Source of the DNA: Castor canadensis
Taxonomy: Eukaryota > Chordata > Mammalia > Rodentia > Castoridae
Assembly (NCBI RefSeq): GCF_047511655.1
Contig: NC_133387.1
Span: forward strand, 143,214,853 to 143,278,852
DNA length: 64,000 bases
Direction: 5' to 3'
In this document: piece by piece, positions 12,446 through 24,482 of the stretch
Layout of the letters: each line of letters opens with the position of its first letter
Numbering within the stretch: position 1 is the first letter of the stretch
Translations under genes and position numbers: made by a program
Notes under the pieces: generated by a model
The model's input: the letters and a program-made list of their open reading frames with translations, nothing else
Database searches by the model: none
Told to the model about the DNA's origin: nothing

Positions 12446-13083
12446 CCGGACCCCTGTGACCACTCAGAGCTTTACTCTCTAAGTCTCTAACTCTAGGCCA
12501 GGATGCTCACCAGTGCAGAGATGTCCACTCCTCTGAGAGAGGCTGAAGCTTTTTATTACTGAAATTTACTCACTCCACCAATCAGATTCTGAAAAAGAGC
12601 CCCAAATCATTTCATCCTTATGAACCTGAGACCTTAGAGTCAGTCTTTGCAAGCTGCATATAACTCCTGGGTACCTGAAGTCCAGCACAGATGTACAGTC
12701 CCTTTTAGTCTTGACCTGTCTGCACTCACCATGTTCCAGATTCCTGAATGCCACCTATCTTCTCTAGTACCTTCCATGTTTCTTTTCCATCTAATTGTTC
12801 TCTGTCTCAATCTTTCCCCTTTGATCTCAGGAACCACATTCTCTGATTAAGAAGGGGTCCTCTGACTTCTTCACTAAATATGCCCCTAACCTCTTTTCTT
12901 TAAGAAATCTGACTTATAGAAGATTTCATTTCCTACCCAATTTCAGAAGGGCAGGCAGATTTCCTCCTACTTGAGACCTCAGAATCATGGCACTAGACCA
13001 ATATTCACCCAGTAAAACTCATTGATATGTGGGTCAATCTACTTAACTATTCTACATCTGCTTATTACTCTCATCTACTATCC
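12446..13083. other. Unidentified stretch abutting the L1
   Basis: The sequence becomes less AT-rich and has small ORFs on both strands (12566-12837 minus, 12647-12850 plus), none with recognised protein content. It could be part of an unrecognised old LTR or unique DNA. I cannot tell which. Confidence 0.3.
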
Positions 13084-13545
13084 GAGTCTGTTTGGGTTGA
13101 TAATAATAAACACCATAAACTAAAGCTGGTGTGGTGATACATGCCTATAATTCCAGCACTCAGCAGGAGGATCTTGGATTCTAAGCCAGCCTGGACTACA
13201 TAGTGATACCTTATCTAAATAAATAAATAAATACACTAGGAAGTTTATAGACAATAGAAACTCATTTCTCGGTTCTGTAGACAGAAGTTCAAGATCAAGA
13301 TGCTGGCAGCCTCAGTGCCTGGTTTCCTTTTCTTAGCTTCTAGATGGCTTCTTCTCACTGTACTATGGCAGAAAAAGAGAGCTCTCTGGGGTATCTTTTA
13401 TAAGGGCATTAATTCCAATTAAGGACTCCACCCTCGTGAACTAATTATTTCCCAAAGGCCCAACTTCCTAATACCCTCACATTGAGCGTTGGGATTTCAG
13501 TGTATGAATGGGAGGGGCACAGATATTCAGTTCATAATGCTATCT
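13084..13545 (-). mobile_element. Old hAT/MER-type non-autonomous element, antisense, split by a B1
   Basis: It starts 'gagtctgtttgggttgataa', carries 'gttcaagatcaagatgctgg', 'agctctctggggtatctttt', 'ataagggcattaattccaa' and 'ctcccaaaggccc'-like 'ttcccaaaggcccaacttcc', and ends near 'attcagttcataatgc'. A copy of the same family in the opposite orientation lies at 41706-42401, where it has a 7-8-bp TSD, which favours the hAT class. Confidence 0.65.
13128..13236 (+). mobile_element. B1-like SINE (7SL-derived)
   Basis: The body reads 'gctggtgtggtgatacatgc', 'ctataattccagcactcagc', 'aggaggatcttggattctaa', 'gccagcctggactacatagt', followed by an (AAAT)n tail. This is a standard rodent B1-type monomer, inserted inside the element at 13084-13545. 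Confidence 0.9.
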
Positions 13546-13955
13546 CAGGGAATAGCACACTATGCCCTGTGTCCTTCCCCTTCCTTTCCCTTAACACTCA
13601 TATCCAGTTGACCACTAAGTTCTGTCGATTCTTCTCTCTTCTTTATCTCTCACTCCATCTACCTTTTTCCATTTCTACTGCCATTGTTATAGTTTAGAAT
13701 ACTATCACTAAGCTCTTGGATTGCGCTAACAGACTTCCTAACAGACTTTCCTCAATCTCCCACCTTTATCCATGCCAATCTGGCTTCTGAAAAAAACAAA
13801 ACAAAACTATAGTTTAAGGTCTGAGGATTTGTCCTTGAGAATTGCTTATCAATACGTTGTTCTTTCCACTTATACAAGTGGGAACTTGAAGATCATAATC
13901 ATTAGGAATACCAGTTATGCTAGGAATAATCACTAATAGTAATAAAATAATAAAA
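13546..13955. other. Non-coding DNA, no feature recognised
   Basis: Pyrimidine-leaning sequence without a recognised repeat. It holds no credible coding region. Confidence 0.35.
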
Positions 13956-13959
13956 CATT

Positions 13960-14140
13960 CTTTAGACTTTGGAATGTATTGTCACCAACACGTTTAATCC
14001 CCAAAGATGTTTTACACACATTTCATAAATAACTAAGGCTTAGAGTACTTGAATCACATTCAAAGTCCACAAAATAATAGCTGATCAGGGATTTAAATTC
14101 ATCTGCTTCCCAACCTAATGCTCTTTCTTGTGTTCGAGGT
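13960..14140 (+). mobile_element. MIR SINE
   Basis: The course 'acacatttcataaataacta', 'aggcttagagtacttgaatc', 'acattcaaagtccacaaaat', 'aatagctgatcagggattta' follows the MIR core and 3' part. It is diverged. Confidence 0.65.
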
Positions 14141-14437
14141 TATGCTGTAACAGAGATTGTGTTTTAAATTGCCAGTTGCTCAACTTTTAAATAGAGAAAA
14201 CTATAGTGACAATAAGAAACCTGTCTCTCACCAAACTGCACATATATCAATTTAAATGAATAGAGGAATCTTTTTCTGATGGATTAGCTGCTTAGATAAA
14301 TGGGATAAACATGTTAATTCAGTACCAGTTATGCAATGTTATACTTTGGGAGGCCAGAATGATGTTCTGGCTGTGTCTATTGCAACAATATTTAGAAAAA
14401 ACCCAATAGCAGCCATTTTTGTTTCTGAGCAATATTC

Positions 14438-14600
14438 TTTTCTTCTCCTTTTTCTACTTCTCCTTTTTCTCCTCCTTCCTCCTCCTTCTCCTCCTCCTCT
14501 TCTTCTCCTTCTCCTTTTCTTTCCTCCTCCTCCTATTTCTTTCCTCCCTCTCCTCCCCTTCCTCTTCCCCCACCCTTTCCCGTCCTCCTCCTTTTTTCTT
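14438..14600. repeat. Long C/T-rich polypyrimidine tract
   Basis: About 160 bases consist almost wholly of C and T, mostly in CTCCTT-type units. The Ser/Leu/Phe/Pro-rich ORFs at 14331-14603 and 14419-14727 are translations of this tract and not genes. Such homopurine/homopyrimidine runs can form triplex (H-DNA) when mirror-symmetric. Confidence 0.95.
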
Positions 14601-14714
14601 TAACAAGAAGTTAAAGAAAACAAAACAGGCTTATCTCAGTGTCCATTTATTTGAGATAGAAGTTACTTTCTTTTTAAAGACACAATCAATAATCTTGCAA
14701 ACAGAAACAATACT

Positions 14715-15240
14715 AGTAACTGGCTGACATTTCTTTTTATGGAGATAACAAAATCCAATGAATGCATTCAAAGTTTTGCTCACGAGCAAGGAGTGATATT
14801 TATTTGTCCCTTTACTTAAGAGCCTTGGGCTCTCTCCCCCTACCCAGGTGCATCATACAGCTGGAGTGGGGGAAGTGTTTGTATTTAATTGAGAAAGAAA
14901 TAGTAACCTATTGCCTGATCTGCTGTAGGTGACATTTGCCCTGTTCACTAGGGAACAACTCTTAAAGGGATTTGAGAAATAGCTACCAATAGCCTTAATT
15001 TAACAGCTGTGCTGAACTATCCGGGAGCATCGAGATGCAGAGCCATCTGTGAGAAATAAAATCTAGCCAAAGAAGGAGACTAATGGTTACCCTTGAGGGC
15101 TGAGCATTGTGGGGCCTTAGAGAACTCGGTGTGACTGTCCTGTGTTTGTTGCAGGGGTTATCAGCTTAATTACTCAGACACAGGCCAGCAGACATTTTCC
15201 CAGTTAAGAGTCATCTCATACTGCAGTCTCCTTCAAACTG
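14715..15240. other. Candidate conserved non-coding sequence
   Basis: This is a repeat-free block of more balanced composition with homeodomain-like TAATT/ATTA motifs (for example 'cagcttaattactcagacac' near 15164), E-box-like 'cagctg' sites and no ORF. The appearance is that of distal regulatory DNA, but this is inference only and no alignment could be made. Confidence 0.25.
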
Positions 15241-16710
15241 CATTATTTGTCATATTATGGAAAATACTAAGTGGGGGGCATTTGTGGGTCTGAACTTACA
15301 ATCTCTTACAGCACTGAGGTTTGGTAACAAGAGGAACTGGGCTTTATTTGTGACTTTGTCTCTTTGTTCTTTCTTATTTTGTTATGGGGTCAGTCCTTGG
15401 ATTTAATTTATGCAAACTTAAATTTTTTTGGCAGAGAATCTAGGAACCAACTTTGTTATTAAAGTTACTATTTCTGTAGCTGTATTTTCCTCCCTTGCAA
15501 TAATTTCAACACTAAGGGCAGGTAAACAAATAATTAAATAAAAAATTGTCATAATAGCCCCATGTACTTTGCTAGTACACATAAAATCTCAAAGTGGAAT
15601 TTTTCGACCAGGAAAAAACATGAGTCTGAAAGATTCCCATGTTTGAAGGGAAGCCATTTATTTCCTGTTGTACTCAGACTTTACCTTCAGCACTGCCATT
15701 TTTATTAATTGTCAATTCCAAATTCAAAAGTACTACTACTCTCTTGGAAATTCCAGGCAAACTCAAAAAATGACTCAGAAAAAAATATCCATTGCATTTT
15801 GTGCTTAAAGCACAAACATTTTACCATGTTTGCTTCTGCAGCAACATAGAGGCACCAAAACTCTCACTCCAGACAAGAAGCAGAAAGTTAGAGATTCCTT
15901 CCTGATCTGCCAGCTTGGGTTGGATTCACTTGTACTTGCCTAGCAGACTCTACTCCATAAAATGATTATTGCTTTCTATAAATGAATTGTCAGGAGTAAG
16001 AGTTGACAGAAGTAGTAGAGAAGTAAGAGCAAAATATGTGTAACCATGATATGAAAGGAAAATGGAGAGGCCCAGGGGTCTGAAGAGCTGAATTCCCATC
16101 CTACTTCTACTACCAACTTTCAGACAGTTCACCTAGCCTCAGTTTCTCCATTGTTAAATTAAGGGCTTTGACCTGATGAGCAGTTGTGTCCTGCTAGCTC
16201 TGCCTGCTGTGTTTCTGTGGGAAGCAAGTAGACTTAAAAAAGTAGATTATGGTCACAACTTAGGCATTCCCTCAAACAATCCAAAATGTCTGTCCTTATG
16301 AGTTACTTAAGAAAGCATATCACTGTAGTCCTAGAGAGGTGGTAGAACCCTGAGGAAGTAGCCAACTTAGTGGACAGAAAGCTGGGCTCTAGGGACTCAT
16401 TGCTAACTTGATGCAAGGAACAGAACTTTGGGGAAGGAGAGCTAATCAGAAGAGGCAGGTCAGGCAGCTGGTGAGCAAGTCAAGGGCAAGGGTGGAGGAG
16501 ATCTATACCTAGGAAACACACTGACATCCACACACATACACGTGCAGAATGAGATTTCAGGTAGGCTTCATTTTTATGTAGCTCACGTTTAGAAATCACC
16601 CCTATTGTTTCATGGACTGCCACAAAGGTAAATGTGATGAACATGTTAATATAGCACCAGTTATACAGAATGGATTTTTCCTTTCCCCCAATAATTAGGG
16701 AAGTAGCTTG
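15241..16710. other. Non-coding DNA, no gene recognised
   Basis: About 1.5 kb without a recognised gene. A short MIR-like phrase at about 16120-16180 ('cctagcctcagtttctccat') suggests an old antisense MIR fragment. Confidence 0.4.
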
Positions 16711-16715
16711 TTAGT

Positions 16716-16840
16716 CTATACTGTTTACTTCTCCTTTTTTTTTTTTTGGTGGTACTGTGGTTTGAACTCAGGGCTTCATGCTTGCCAGGAAGGCACTCTA
16801 TCACTTGAGCCATTCTACTAGCCCTATACTCTTTATTTCT
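16716..16840 (-). mobile_element. tRNA-derived SINE, antisense, with TSD
   Basis: A T-run (16735-16746) precedes 'ggtggtactgtggtttgaac', 'tcagggcttcatgcttgcca' and 'cactctatcacttgagccat', the antisense of a tRNA-derived SINE. Imperfect 17-bp flanking repeats lie at 16716-16732 ('ctatactgtttacttct') and 16824-16840 ('ctatactctttatttct'), with 15 of 17 positions matching. Confidence 0.9.
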
Positions 16841-17439
16841 TTACTTCCCATGTCCACAGTCCACCTCTAGCCTGAAATTATTAAATGGCACTTATGACTG
16901 GCAAGGAATCACATTCAGTGGGTTCTAATTAGCATAGAGGGACTCATTGTCAGGAGAGAAGGACAATGCTTAGGAAAGGAACTGCACACTATCCAATCAC
17001 TCCATCTTGTTCTCCTGTGTGGAAGAATGAATCTTTTTCATCTGCTGACGGAATTGCCATGGATCATTTGTCCCATTCTTTCTTCCTTTCCCATTTCAAA
17101 AGCTTATCTACATTGTTTTTAAGATTTATTCTTCTCTACCTGCTAAGATCTAGGAAGGTTTCCTTTTATTTTTTGAAACCACAGTAACTGCTATGACACC
17201 CTTTTATTTTTTTCGTGAGGAACTTTATGTATGTACAAGTGGTCATGCATGCTTGTCCTTGCAAAAGTCAAGTTAAATAGTCACAATGCACACTTGTATG
17301 GGATGTATGGAGTGAACCCACAAGCACCACTCCATGCTGTCTTTCTTATCCCTTTCCCTCTACATGGTGTTTTTTTCTAGAGTTTTCTCTTCAACTTTAA
17401 TCCTCTGTTTCTTGAATATACACTTCAAGAAAGGTATCC
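16841..17439. other. Non-coding DNA, no feature recognised
   Basis: There is no recognised repeat or gene. The 73-codon ORF at 16966-17187 has no recognisable content. Confidence 0.35.
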
Positions 17440-18660
17440 AAATGACTAATGTACAAATGAAAATGGGTCAATCTCATTATTTTTTAGGGAAACACAAACC
17501 TAAACAGTGACCTGATTGTAATACCCAATGTCCAATGACTAAAATAAAAAGGATTAACAAAAACAAGTGTTAACAAGTTAGCAAGCTAATGGAGAAAAGT
17601 GGAACATGCATACACTGCTAGAAGGAGTGTAAAGTGGTAAACTTATTTTGAAGACTGGTGGAATCTACACACATTATTATTATGTATATATAATTATATA
17701 TATATATATATAATATCCATAACTCATGACCCAGAAAATTCTACCCTAAATATACACTTAGGGATGGATATTTTCATCAAAATATGTATGTAAGAATGTT
17801 TCTAATAGCGAAAGTAGATCTTAAGTGATCTTACCACATACTTACAAGAAAACTATGTGAGTTGATGAATATGTTAATTAGGTTGATTGTGGTAATCACC
17901 TTACAGTGTACATGTATATCAAATAATCACATTGTACTCCTTAATCGTAGGCAATTTTTATTTGTCAATTATGCCATAATAAAGCTAAAAAACAATGCAA
18001 AAACCAACATGATTGCAGAAAATTTCAGTCTGTGGACTCAAGGCTAAAAACTTCTACCTTCTACCATACAATGCTGAAAAGAATGCAAATTGGTACAAAG
18101 ACCATGGAGTGAAATATAGCAATGCTTATCAAAATTACAAATATACCCTTTAACCTAGAACCTCTACTTCTTACAAATACATAGATGAAATGATTTTTAT
18201 ATAAAGATATTAACTACATTATTTATTATAGAAAAATATGAGAAATAATTTACTAAATGTTCATCAATAGTAAATTACTTAAATACATTTTAGTATGCCA
18301 AGAAAAATGTTGAATAGATATACAGTTTGGTATACTCATTAACAAAGTATTACAGAGCAGTAAGAAAGAATTAACTTAGCTATATATAGCATGAATAAAT
18401 CTTATAGATATAATGTTGAATGAAAGAAGCCAGCACTAAAAATGCATGCTGTTAATTCATTTATATGAATTTCAAGGAAAGACAAAACTGAACTATGGTT
18501 AAAAAGAATCAGAATTACCTTTAGGGAAAGTGTGGTTATTGAATAGGAAGTAAGGCAGGGTGCCTTCAATGTTAGAAATATTCTTGATCATGATCTAGGT
18601 CTTTGTTTCCATGACTATCCAGTGTAAAAATTCATCCAGTTACACACTTAATAGTGGATT
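17440..18660 (+). mobile_element. Old L1 (L1M-type) ORF2 3' remnants
   Basis: Two successive stretches resemble the extreme end of ORF2 and the 3' part of old L1. One is at 17440-17830 ('aatgtacaaatgaaaatggg', 'catacactgctagaaggagt', 'ctaccctaaatatacactta') and the other at 18050-18500 ('gaatgcaaattggtacaaag', 'gaacctctacttcttacaaa', 'tgttcatcaatagtaaatta'). Many stops interrupt them. A (TA)n run at 17696-17713 lies between. Confidence 0.6.
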
Positions 18661-18732
18661 TTGCTTTTATAGTGTTGTAATACATCAATCCTGGAAGGAG
18701 GAGGGGAAATCGACCCCAAGAAGTGAATGCAG

Positions 18733-19125
18733 CTGACCCTGATCATTTTAGCATCTTTTCTCAGTATCTTCAGGGGATTGGCTCTAGGACCTTCTCATGG
18801 ATATCAAAACCTGCAGGTACTCAAGTCACTTATATGAAATGGTGCAGTATTAGCCTATAAACTGTGCATATCCGCCATATACTTTAAATAATCTCTGGAT
18901 TATTAATAACACATGTAAATGTTATATAATTAGTTTAGGAAATAATAAAAGAAAACAAAGTCTGTCATGCTCAGACTTTGCTCAAATTAAACATACACTG
19001 TTACAGACAAAATGATTGTAGGCCTAACTACCTCATACTTGTCAGAAACAGCATTTTTAAAAATTATGTTCAATCTGCTATTTTGAATCCACAAAAATGG
19101 GACCCACTCAAGTATCACACAATTG
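18733..19125 (+). mobile_element. Tigger-like (TcMar) non-autonomous element, copy 1
   Basis: The order 'gcagctgaccctgat', 'ggctctaggaccttctcatg', 'gatatcaaaacctgcaggta', 'ctcaagtcacttatatgaaa', 'ccatatactttaaataatct', 'gattgtaggcctaactacc' is that of a common mammalian Tigger-type MITE. The element at 41771-42113 is a second copy of the same family, with intact TA-flanked ends. Confidence 0.65.
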
Positions 19126-19394
19126 TCTTAACAGCAACTTTAATGCAGTAGATTATTACCTTCTAATGACTCTACTTCTGATTTTTATGAATCATATTTG
19201 GTAGTCCATAAGAAACTGTAGAGAAATATCTATGGACAGCTGTTTTACACATTAAGACACACTTACAGTTTGAGTACTCATCTAGATACCTAAGAAGACA
19301 TTTCCAATGATCAACAGCAGGCTAGCTGATCTGATGTATGAAGGAGGAGCATCTGATTTAGTGTAGATCATTCAATCAAATTAAATATTCACTG

Positions 19395-19690
19395 TTACAG
19401 TAGACAGTATTCTAGAAGCTGATATAATTCAAGGATGAATAAGACCCACACACTCTTGTCCTCAAGATGCTTACACTTGTAAGCAGACATGCATGGGGCT
19501 GAGTATAATTTGAGTAAGAGAAGGTAGGAGCCTACAGAGAAGCATAAGGTAAGAAAAGACCCATAACTGAAAAAACAGGGAAGGCTTCCTAGATGGGTTA
19601 TAATTTGCCCAAGCTTTGAAGGATGGAAAGGGATTCTGCAGCCATATGTGGGAAAATGGATAGGGATTGCTAAGAAAGAAAACAAAGCCA
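19395..19690 (+). repeat. Ancient repeat of the 'caggcaccatgctagg' family
   Basis: The sequence carries 'gacagtattctagaagctga', 'ctcttgtcctcaagatgctt', 'acagggaaggcttcctagat' and 'gctttgaaggatggaaaggg', the same order as in the related copies at 1885-2180 and 57700-57990. The 98-codon minus-strand ORF across it is a chance frame. Confidence 0.5.
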
Positions 19691-21915
19691 AGTCAGCTAT
19701 AACATCCTCTAGCTACCCTTAGCTTGAACCCTCCCTCCTCATCTCATAGAATGGTTCTTTTGTTCTGACAAGTGTCCTACACTAAACATGGTATCTGCCT
19801 TCCTACCAGAAGTGTCCAACCTCTCTGCCTCTGGTCCACATGTTGATGTATGAGAGTTTGTGACATGGGTAGGGAGGGTGCTTTTAATGTCACCTCCAGA
19901 CCCACAACAGATTAGTGACAAAGAGACCTTTGATCATGGACCCTTGGTACCTCTGTAGCACTTAAAAGCCCTCACTTTTCTGACTTGGAGATAACTTACC
20001 AAAAGGCCAAGCAAGGGATTAATTTATTGCCAAACTGGCTTAAAAGTGAAAGAGAAAGAAAATGGAAAAAAACAGACTAGCATTTTTTTTCTCTAATTTA
20101 CCATGAGGTTGAAGTACATCTCTTGCAATAAGAAATCACTCTTTTGGACAACTTGGGTAAGAATTTCATCCTGTGTCACATTTTATGGGTTGAGAAGCCT
20201 AAGATTAAGGCAAGTCTTTCACTCTATTTTATTTGACCAAAGTTTCTTGATGCTTTATCATTCCCAGAGGAAAGAGTCCCAAATTTCTTTATATTCCTTT
20301 TAAGTGAAATGCACCTGGATAAAGACTATCCTGTAAAATAGATAGAGATATCATTTAATTTATCCCCCAGACAGTGGTACTTTAAAAAATGTTGGGTGCT
20401 TAATTTGGGTGAGATGTCAGGGCACAGTCATAAAATGGGGACTATCCTTGGTAAACTAGGATGTATAGAAACTCAATTATGGAGAGAAAAATTTGAGAAA
20501 ATAAAATAAATTTCAAGAAGTGCCTTAAAATAAAAAGTTGCACCATGTTTGGAAATCACTACCACTGTTAGTGGCAGTAGTTCTGTAGTTATTTAAGAGA
20601 AGGAAACACATTTCATTTCACATTATATTTCATTGAAGAGTTAGAATCTCATTTCCTATTGAAGGCATATTTTAGTTTCTTCATGACAGTGAAATATGGG
20701 TGAAGCTCTGAAATTGTGATTTCTGGTTCTTTATCTCTGCTCCCTGAAAGAGAACTCCTATCCATCAGCATGTTTCCTGTCTACAACAAGATCTAGTGGG
20801 AGGTAAAAAATGCAGAGCATTACTCACACAGGTTTTTCTAATACAAAGTCCATCATTTAGATACTTGGAATTATGAATGTTTGGCTAAGTCTAACAGCAT
20901 ATCATAACCACATTTCCTATGCTTGGTTTATACTCTTCTCAGTTTTTAAAATGCACTTTAAGTGGGTGTATGCATTCACCAGCACATATGTGCACACACA
21001 CAAACACATGATGTATTGTTGGATGTGACAATAAGGTGGTCACTGTGGATCCTTCTGTCTACAATCACATGGACCTGAGCCCAGACTCCACTGATCAGCT
21101 AGCTTCCATAAGCCCTTACTCTGACAAGTATCCCACAGACTGGTGTTTTGAGTCTCTAAGAATAACTGTTAAGTCAAAGTCTTTGCTCAGTGCAAAGACT
21201 TTTGTTTTCTTCAGACTTTTTTGGTTTCCTCCATGCAGTCAGTTTGGTAAATGACCACAGTTCCCTCCCTAAGATTGAAGGGAATGAGACACAGTATAAA
21301 TTGTTGCTGGTGTGATCGAGTCCTTCTTCAATAATACCAGCCTCCCCCCCACCATTCATTGGGATTTAGGTTTTCAAACTGTTCCACACTTGAGCATTTG
21401 TGATTTTTATTGTGGTAGTTCAAGTCAAACTTCATCTTTATCAGATGTAGAGCTTTTTACATTTACAACAATCAATAGTTGTCCACCTATGTCAATTCTA
21501 AGAATATTGTGATCAGCTAGCCAAACAAAATCTCCCTGGGTCAAACTATTGTGATTACTATTTTAGCTCTGTTGCCCTTTGTAGTAACCATGCTCACATA
21601 ATTGTTGGTGATTGAGGGCACCAGTTAGCCCTGCCACCTAGACAGTCTTTATCCTCATGAAATCAGGATTGCCATTTTATGGTAGAGATTCCCTAATTAT
21701 TATTGCTTCTAAGCTACAGAGAATTACATAACATAACTCTCAAACATGCTAAAGGCTCTTTTTGTAAATGTAGTCCTCACAGGCTTGATAAAGGAACAAT
21801 GTTCTGGAACTCTCCAGGGAACACAGAGGGAAGGTGAGTAAAGTTCTTCTATGATGTGAATATACCCTAGTATTCCCATCTTCCTACATCTTCTAAATTA
21901 AACCTTAAGAATCTA
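19691..21915. other. Non-coding DNA, no gene recognised
   Basis: Over 2.2 kb of AT-rich DNA holds only short ORFs (60-72 codons) with no recognised content. I see no repeat family that I can name. Confidence 0.4.
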
Positions 21916-21917
21916 AG

Positions 21918-23927
21918 TGAAGAGATCCAAGATGGCAGTTAGGGTAGGGAATCAGAAACCCTAAGCTCTGTGACTCTAGAAAACACCCTGAGATGTCAGA
22001 GCTACACTTGGGTAATTCTGATTGCTTCTAGCCAAAATAATAACTACCATCAAATTAGGTGCACATAAAATTCAAAGACTGACTTTTTTTTTTACCTCTT
22101 CACTACTTTCTGGTCCCCTTAGCATAGCGGCCTCTGCCCAAAGACTGACTCTTAAATCAGCCTTTAGTTGCAACAAAGAGCTGCAAAAATCCCCCATGGC
22201 ACAGCCAGCAAGGTGTGTCCAGCCTTGGGGGGAAAACCTCCAGCTATTTCTCTTTTTTTTCTTTCTCCCAACAAGCAGAAGGCAGAGCATCAATCAGAAA
22301 CAAGCTCTGTGACATCCTGGACTCCTATCCTTTGGAAAGCCTCCCTATGCCACACCACACTGAGAAAAGCAGCACCATTTCTCCCTGCTGACTGACTTCA
22401 AAGCTGCATTCATAAATCTGCACAGGTGAGCATCATGCACCACGTGCAACTCCCCTACCCACCACCCAGGAACATAATCCAGGGCAGCCCCTGGGGAGAC
22501 TGAACCCCCCCAACAAAACTGAAAAACATAAACTGAACTGTAATATAATACCAGCAGCAGAGGTGGGCATGGAACAACACTGAACCTGCCCTGGAGAACA
22601 GGGATAGGGAAAGGAGCCAACTGTCAGTGCTGAACTCTCAGAGAATGAATGCAGGAAAACCCAACAAAGGCTGAGTGCAGGAGTAGAGCAATAAGCCAAT
22701 CTCCCAGAGGAGCAACCAGTACCCAGAAGAGGTTGGGAGAGGCACAAAGGGTGAGAGTAAGGGTGGGGAAACAAACCAATCTTCCAGGGGAGGTGCTAGC
22801 ACCTGGAAGAGGTTGCGAGAGGCACAGGCTGAGAGTGGGTGTGGGGCAACAGGCTAACCTCCCAAAGTGGGACAGATGGTGGATCCTGGAGCTGATATCA
22901 CGGGACAGATGGCAGCATTCAAAACTGAATTGCCACACGATGTTGGGGGATTTGCTGACCAAATAGAGTTGCAGCTGAAGGGCAACACATCTGCCACCTG
23001 GTGAAAACAACAATAGCTCTGACTACCCTGCATGAACTGGCAGAATTACCTTACCTCCAAATTACAACTAACCCTGTGGACAGAAGGAATCAAATACTGC
23101 TCACAAACCAGTTACCTGATGAGATAACATCAGAGTCCCTGATTGTATGCTAATACCAGGATTGGATGCCAAAGGAATAACTACAGAACTTTTATGAAAA
23201 GAATGAACTTTTTATTGTCCCTGTACTTGGTGTTTTTTGCTGTAATCTTTTCTTTTCTGTATTATTAACTTCACCATCACTTATTTTTGTATCCTTGTTC
23301 TTACTCTCCTTTTCCTTTACCTGTGCTACAATCCGTTGCTTTCTCTCCCAACTACTCTTTATGCCCCTTCTCATCCACTGTCTACCCTGTCTACACCCCC
23401 CTCCTATCCTTCCCCAATCTGTCAACACACTACCCCTCCCTACTACACTCACCACCTGCTGAATAGCTTACTATACCTACTGTACACAACCTCAGCCCCT
23501 TGCAACTCCTGACACAAGAACCCTCTACTATAATAGAAATACACCCAAACATACACAGAGCCACAAAACCCAGCAGCCCTCATACCTCTTCCCTCACCCA
23601 CCCACATCCTTTCCTGCCACACTTTTAGTTCTATCTTTACCAATTTTCCAAATTTCTATATCTAGTCTGATAACCATTACCCCCCCTCAGTGCCCACTGC
23701 TACAGATATTATCACCAAGGGACTTTCTATATAATATATAAACAGTGGTCTGTTATTGAATATGTGAATTTGTTATTGCTAAATTACACTTCCAGGCCAG
23801 GGACAGAAACAGCACATCAACCTAACTAACAAGAAAGTCAGTCACAACAAAAAATTAAATCAAAGGAAAGAAAACAGGCAATTAAAACCACCACTTAGCC
23901 TATCAAGAATATAGCTGCACAGCACAA
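21918..23927 (+). promoter_or_regulatory. L1 5'UTR with YY1-like site and ~80-bp tandem units
   Basis: The first bases carry 'ccaagatggc' (21927-21936). A YY1 site of this form near the start is known to direct initiation in L1 promoters. At 22671-22750, 22751-22828 and 22829-22880 (partial) there are direct repeats of about 80 bp that share 'gaagaggttg' and 'gagaggcaca'. This middle part is GC-richer than its surroundings. A pyrimidine-rich stretch at 23270-23690 precedes ORF1. Confidence 0.7.
22671..22880 (+). repeat. Tandem ~80-bp units inside the L1 5'UTR
   Basis: Unit 1 (22671-22750) and unit 2 (22751-22828) align over their whole length. They share 'aaccaatct', 'ccag', 'gaagaggttg' and 'gagaggcaca'. 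Unit 3 begins at 22829 with 'ctgagagtgg' and is lost after about 50 bp. The arrangement recalls promoter monomers of murine L1, although the unit is shorter. Confidence 0.75.
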
Positions 23928-24482
23928 GTGGAGTGGCGGGAAAAAGAAGGGATGGAAACCCAATTTCCTCAAAAAAATAATTCAATACAGGATGCAGTGG
24001 GAAAGGAAGAAAATGGATACCCAGATCTTGACCTCAACAAAACAATGATAAGTATTACTAAGAAGCCCAGTGACACCCACATAAAAACCATCAAAGAGGA
24101 AATCTTGGAAGAAATCACTGAGAAATTCATGGAGAAGATACTGGACATGATTAACCAGAATGTACAAGATGCAGTCTAGGAATTACAAGACACCAAAAAT
24201 AAAGAACATGAGAAGACACAGAAACAAATAAATGAACTCAGAGAGGACTTCTACAAACATCAAAGTGATAAAAGGGACACTATAAGAAGAGACATATGTG
24301 AATTAAACACAAAATATAAAATAGGAGTTGAAAAAAGAGACAGTAAACCTCAGAAAAAAGAATCAAATAGATATCCTGGAAATAAAAATTTCCCTTACTC
24401 AAACAAAAAACAAAGTGGAAGGCCACCCCAGCAAACTAGAACAAATGGAAGACAGAAGATAAGGCTTGAAGATAAAAAAGAA

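Noticed and set aside
14331..14727. Leu/Ser/Phe/Pro-rich ORFs resembling membrane proteins
   Set aside because: They are translations of the polypyrimidine tract in two frames.
21885..21916. TSD of the full-length L1 ('agaatctaagtg', also seen at 44055)
   Set aside because: The matching phrase lies 14 kb beyond the end of this L1, next to a different L1 3'UTR fragment. It is not at 30.2 kb, so it is taken as coincidence.
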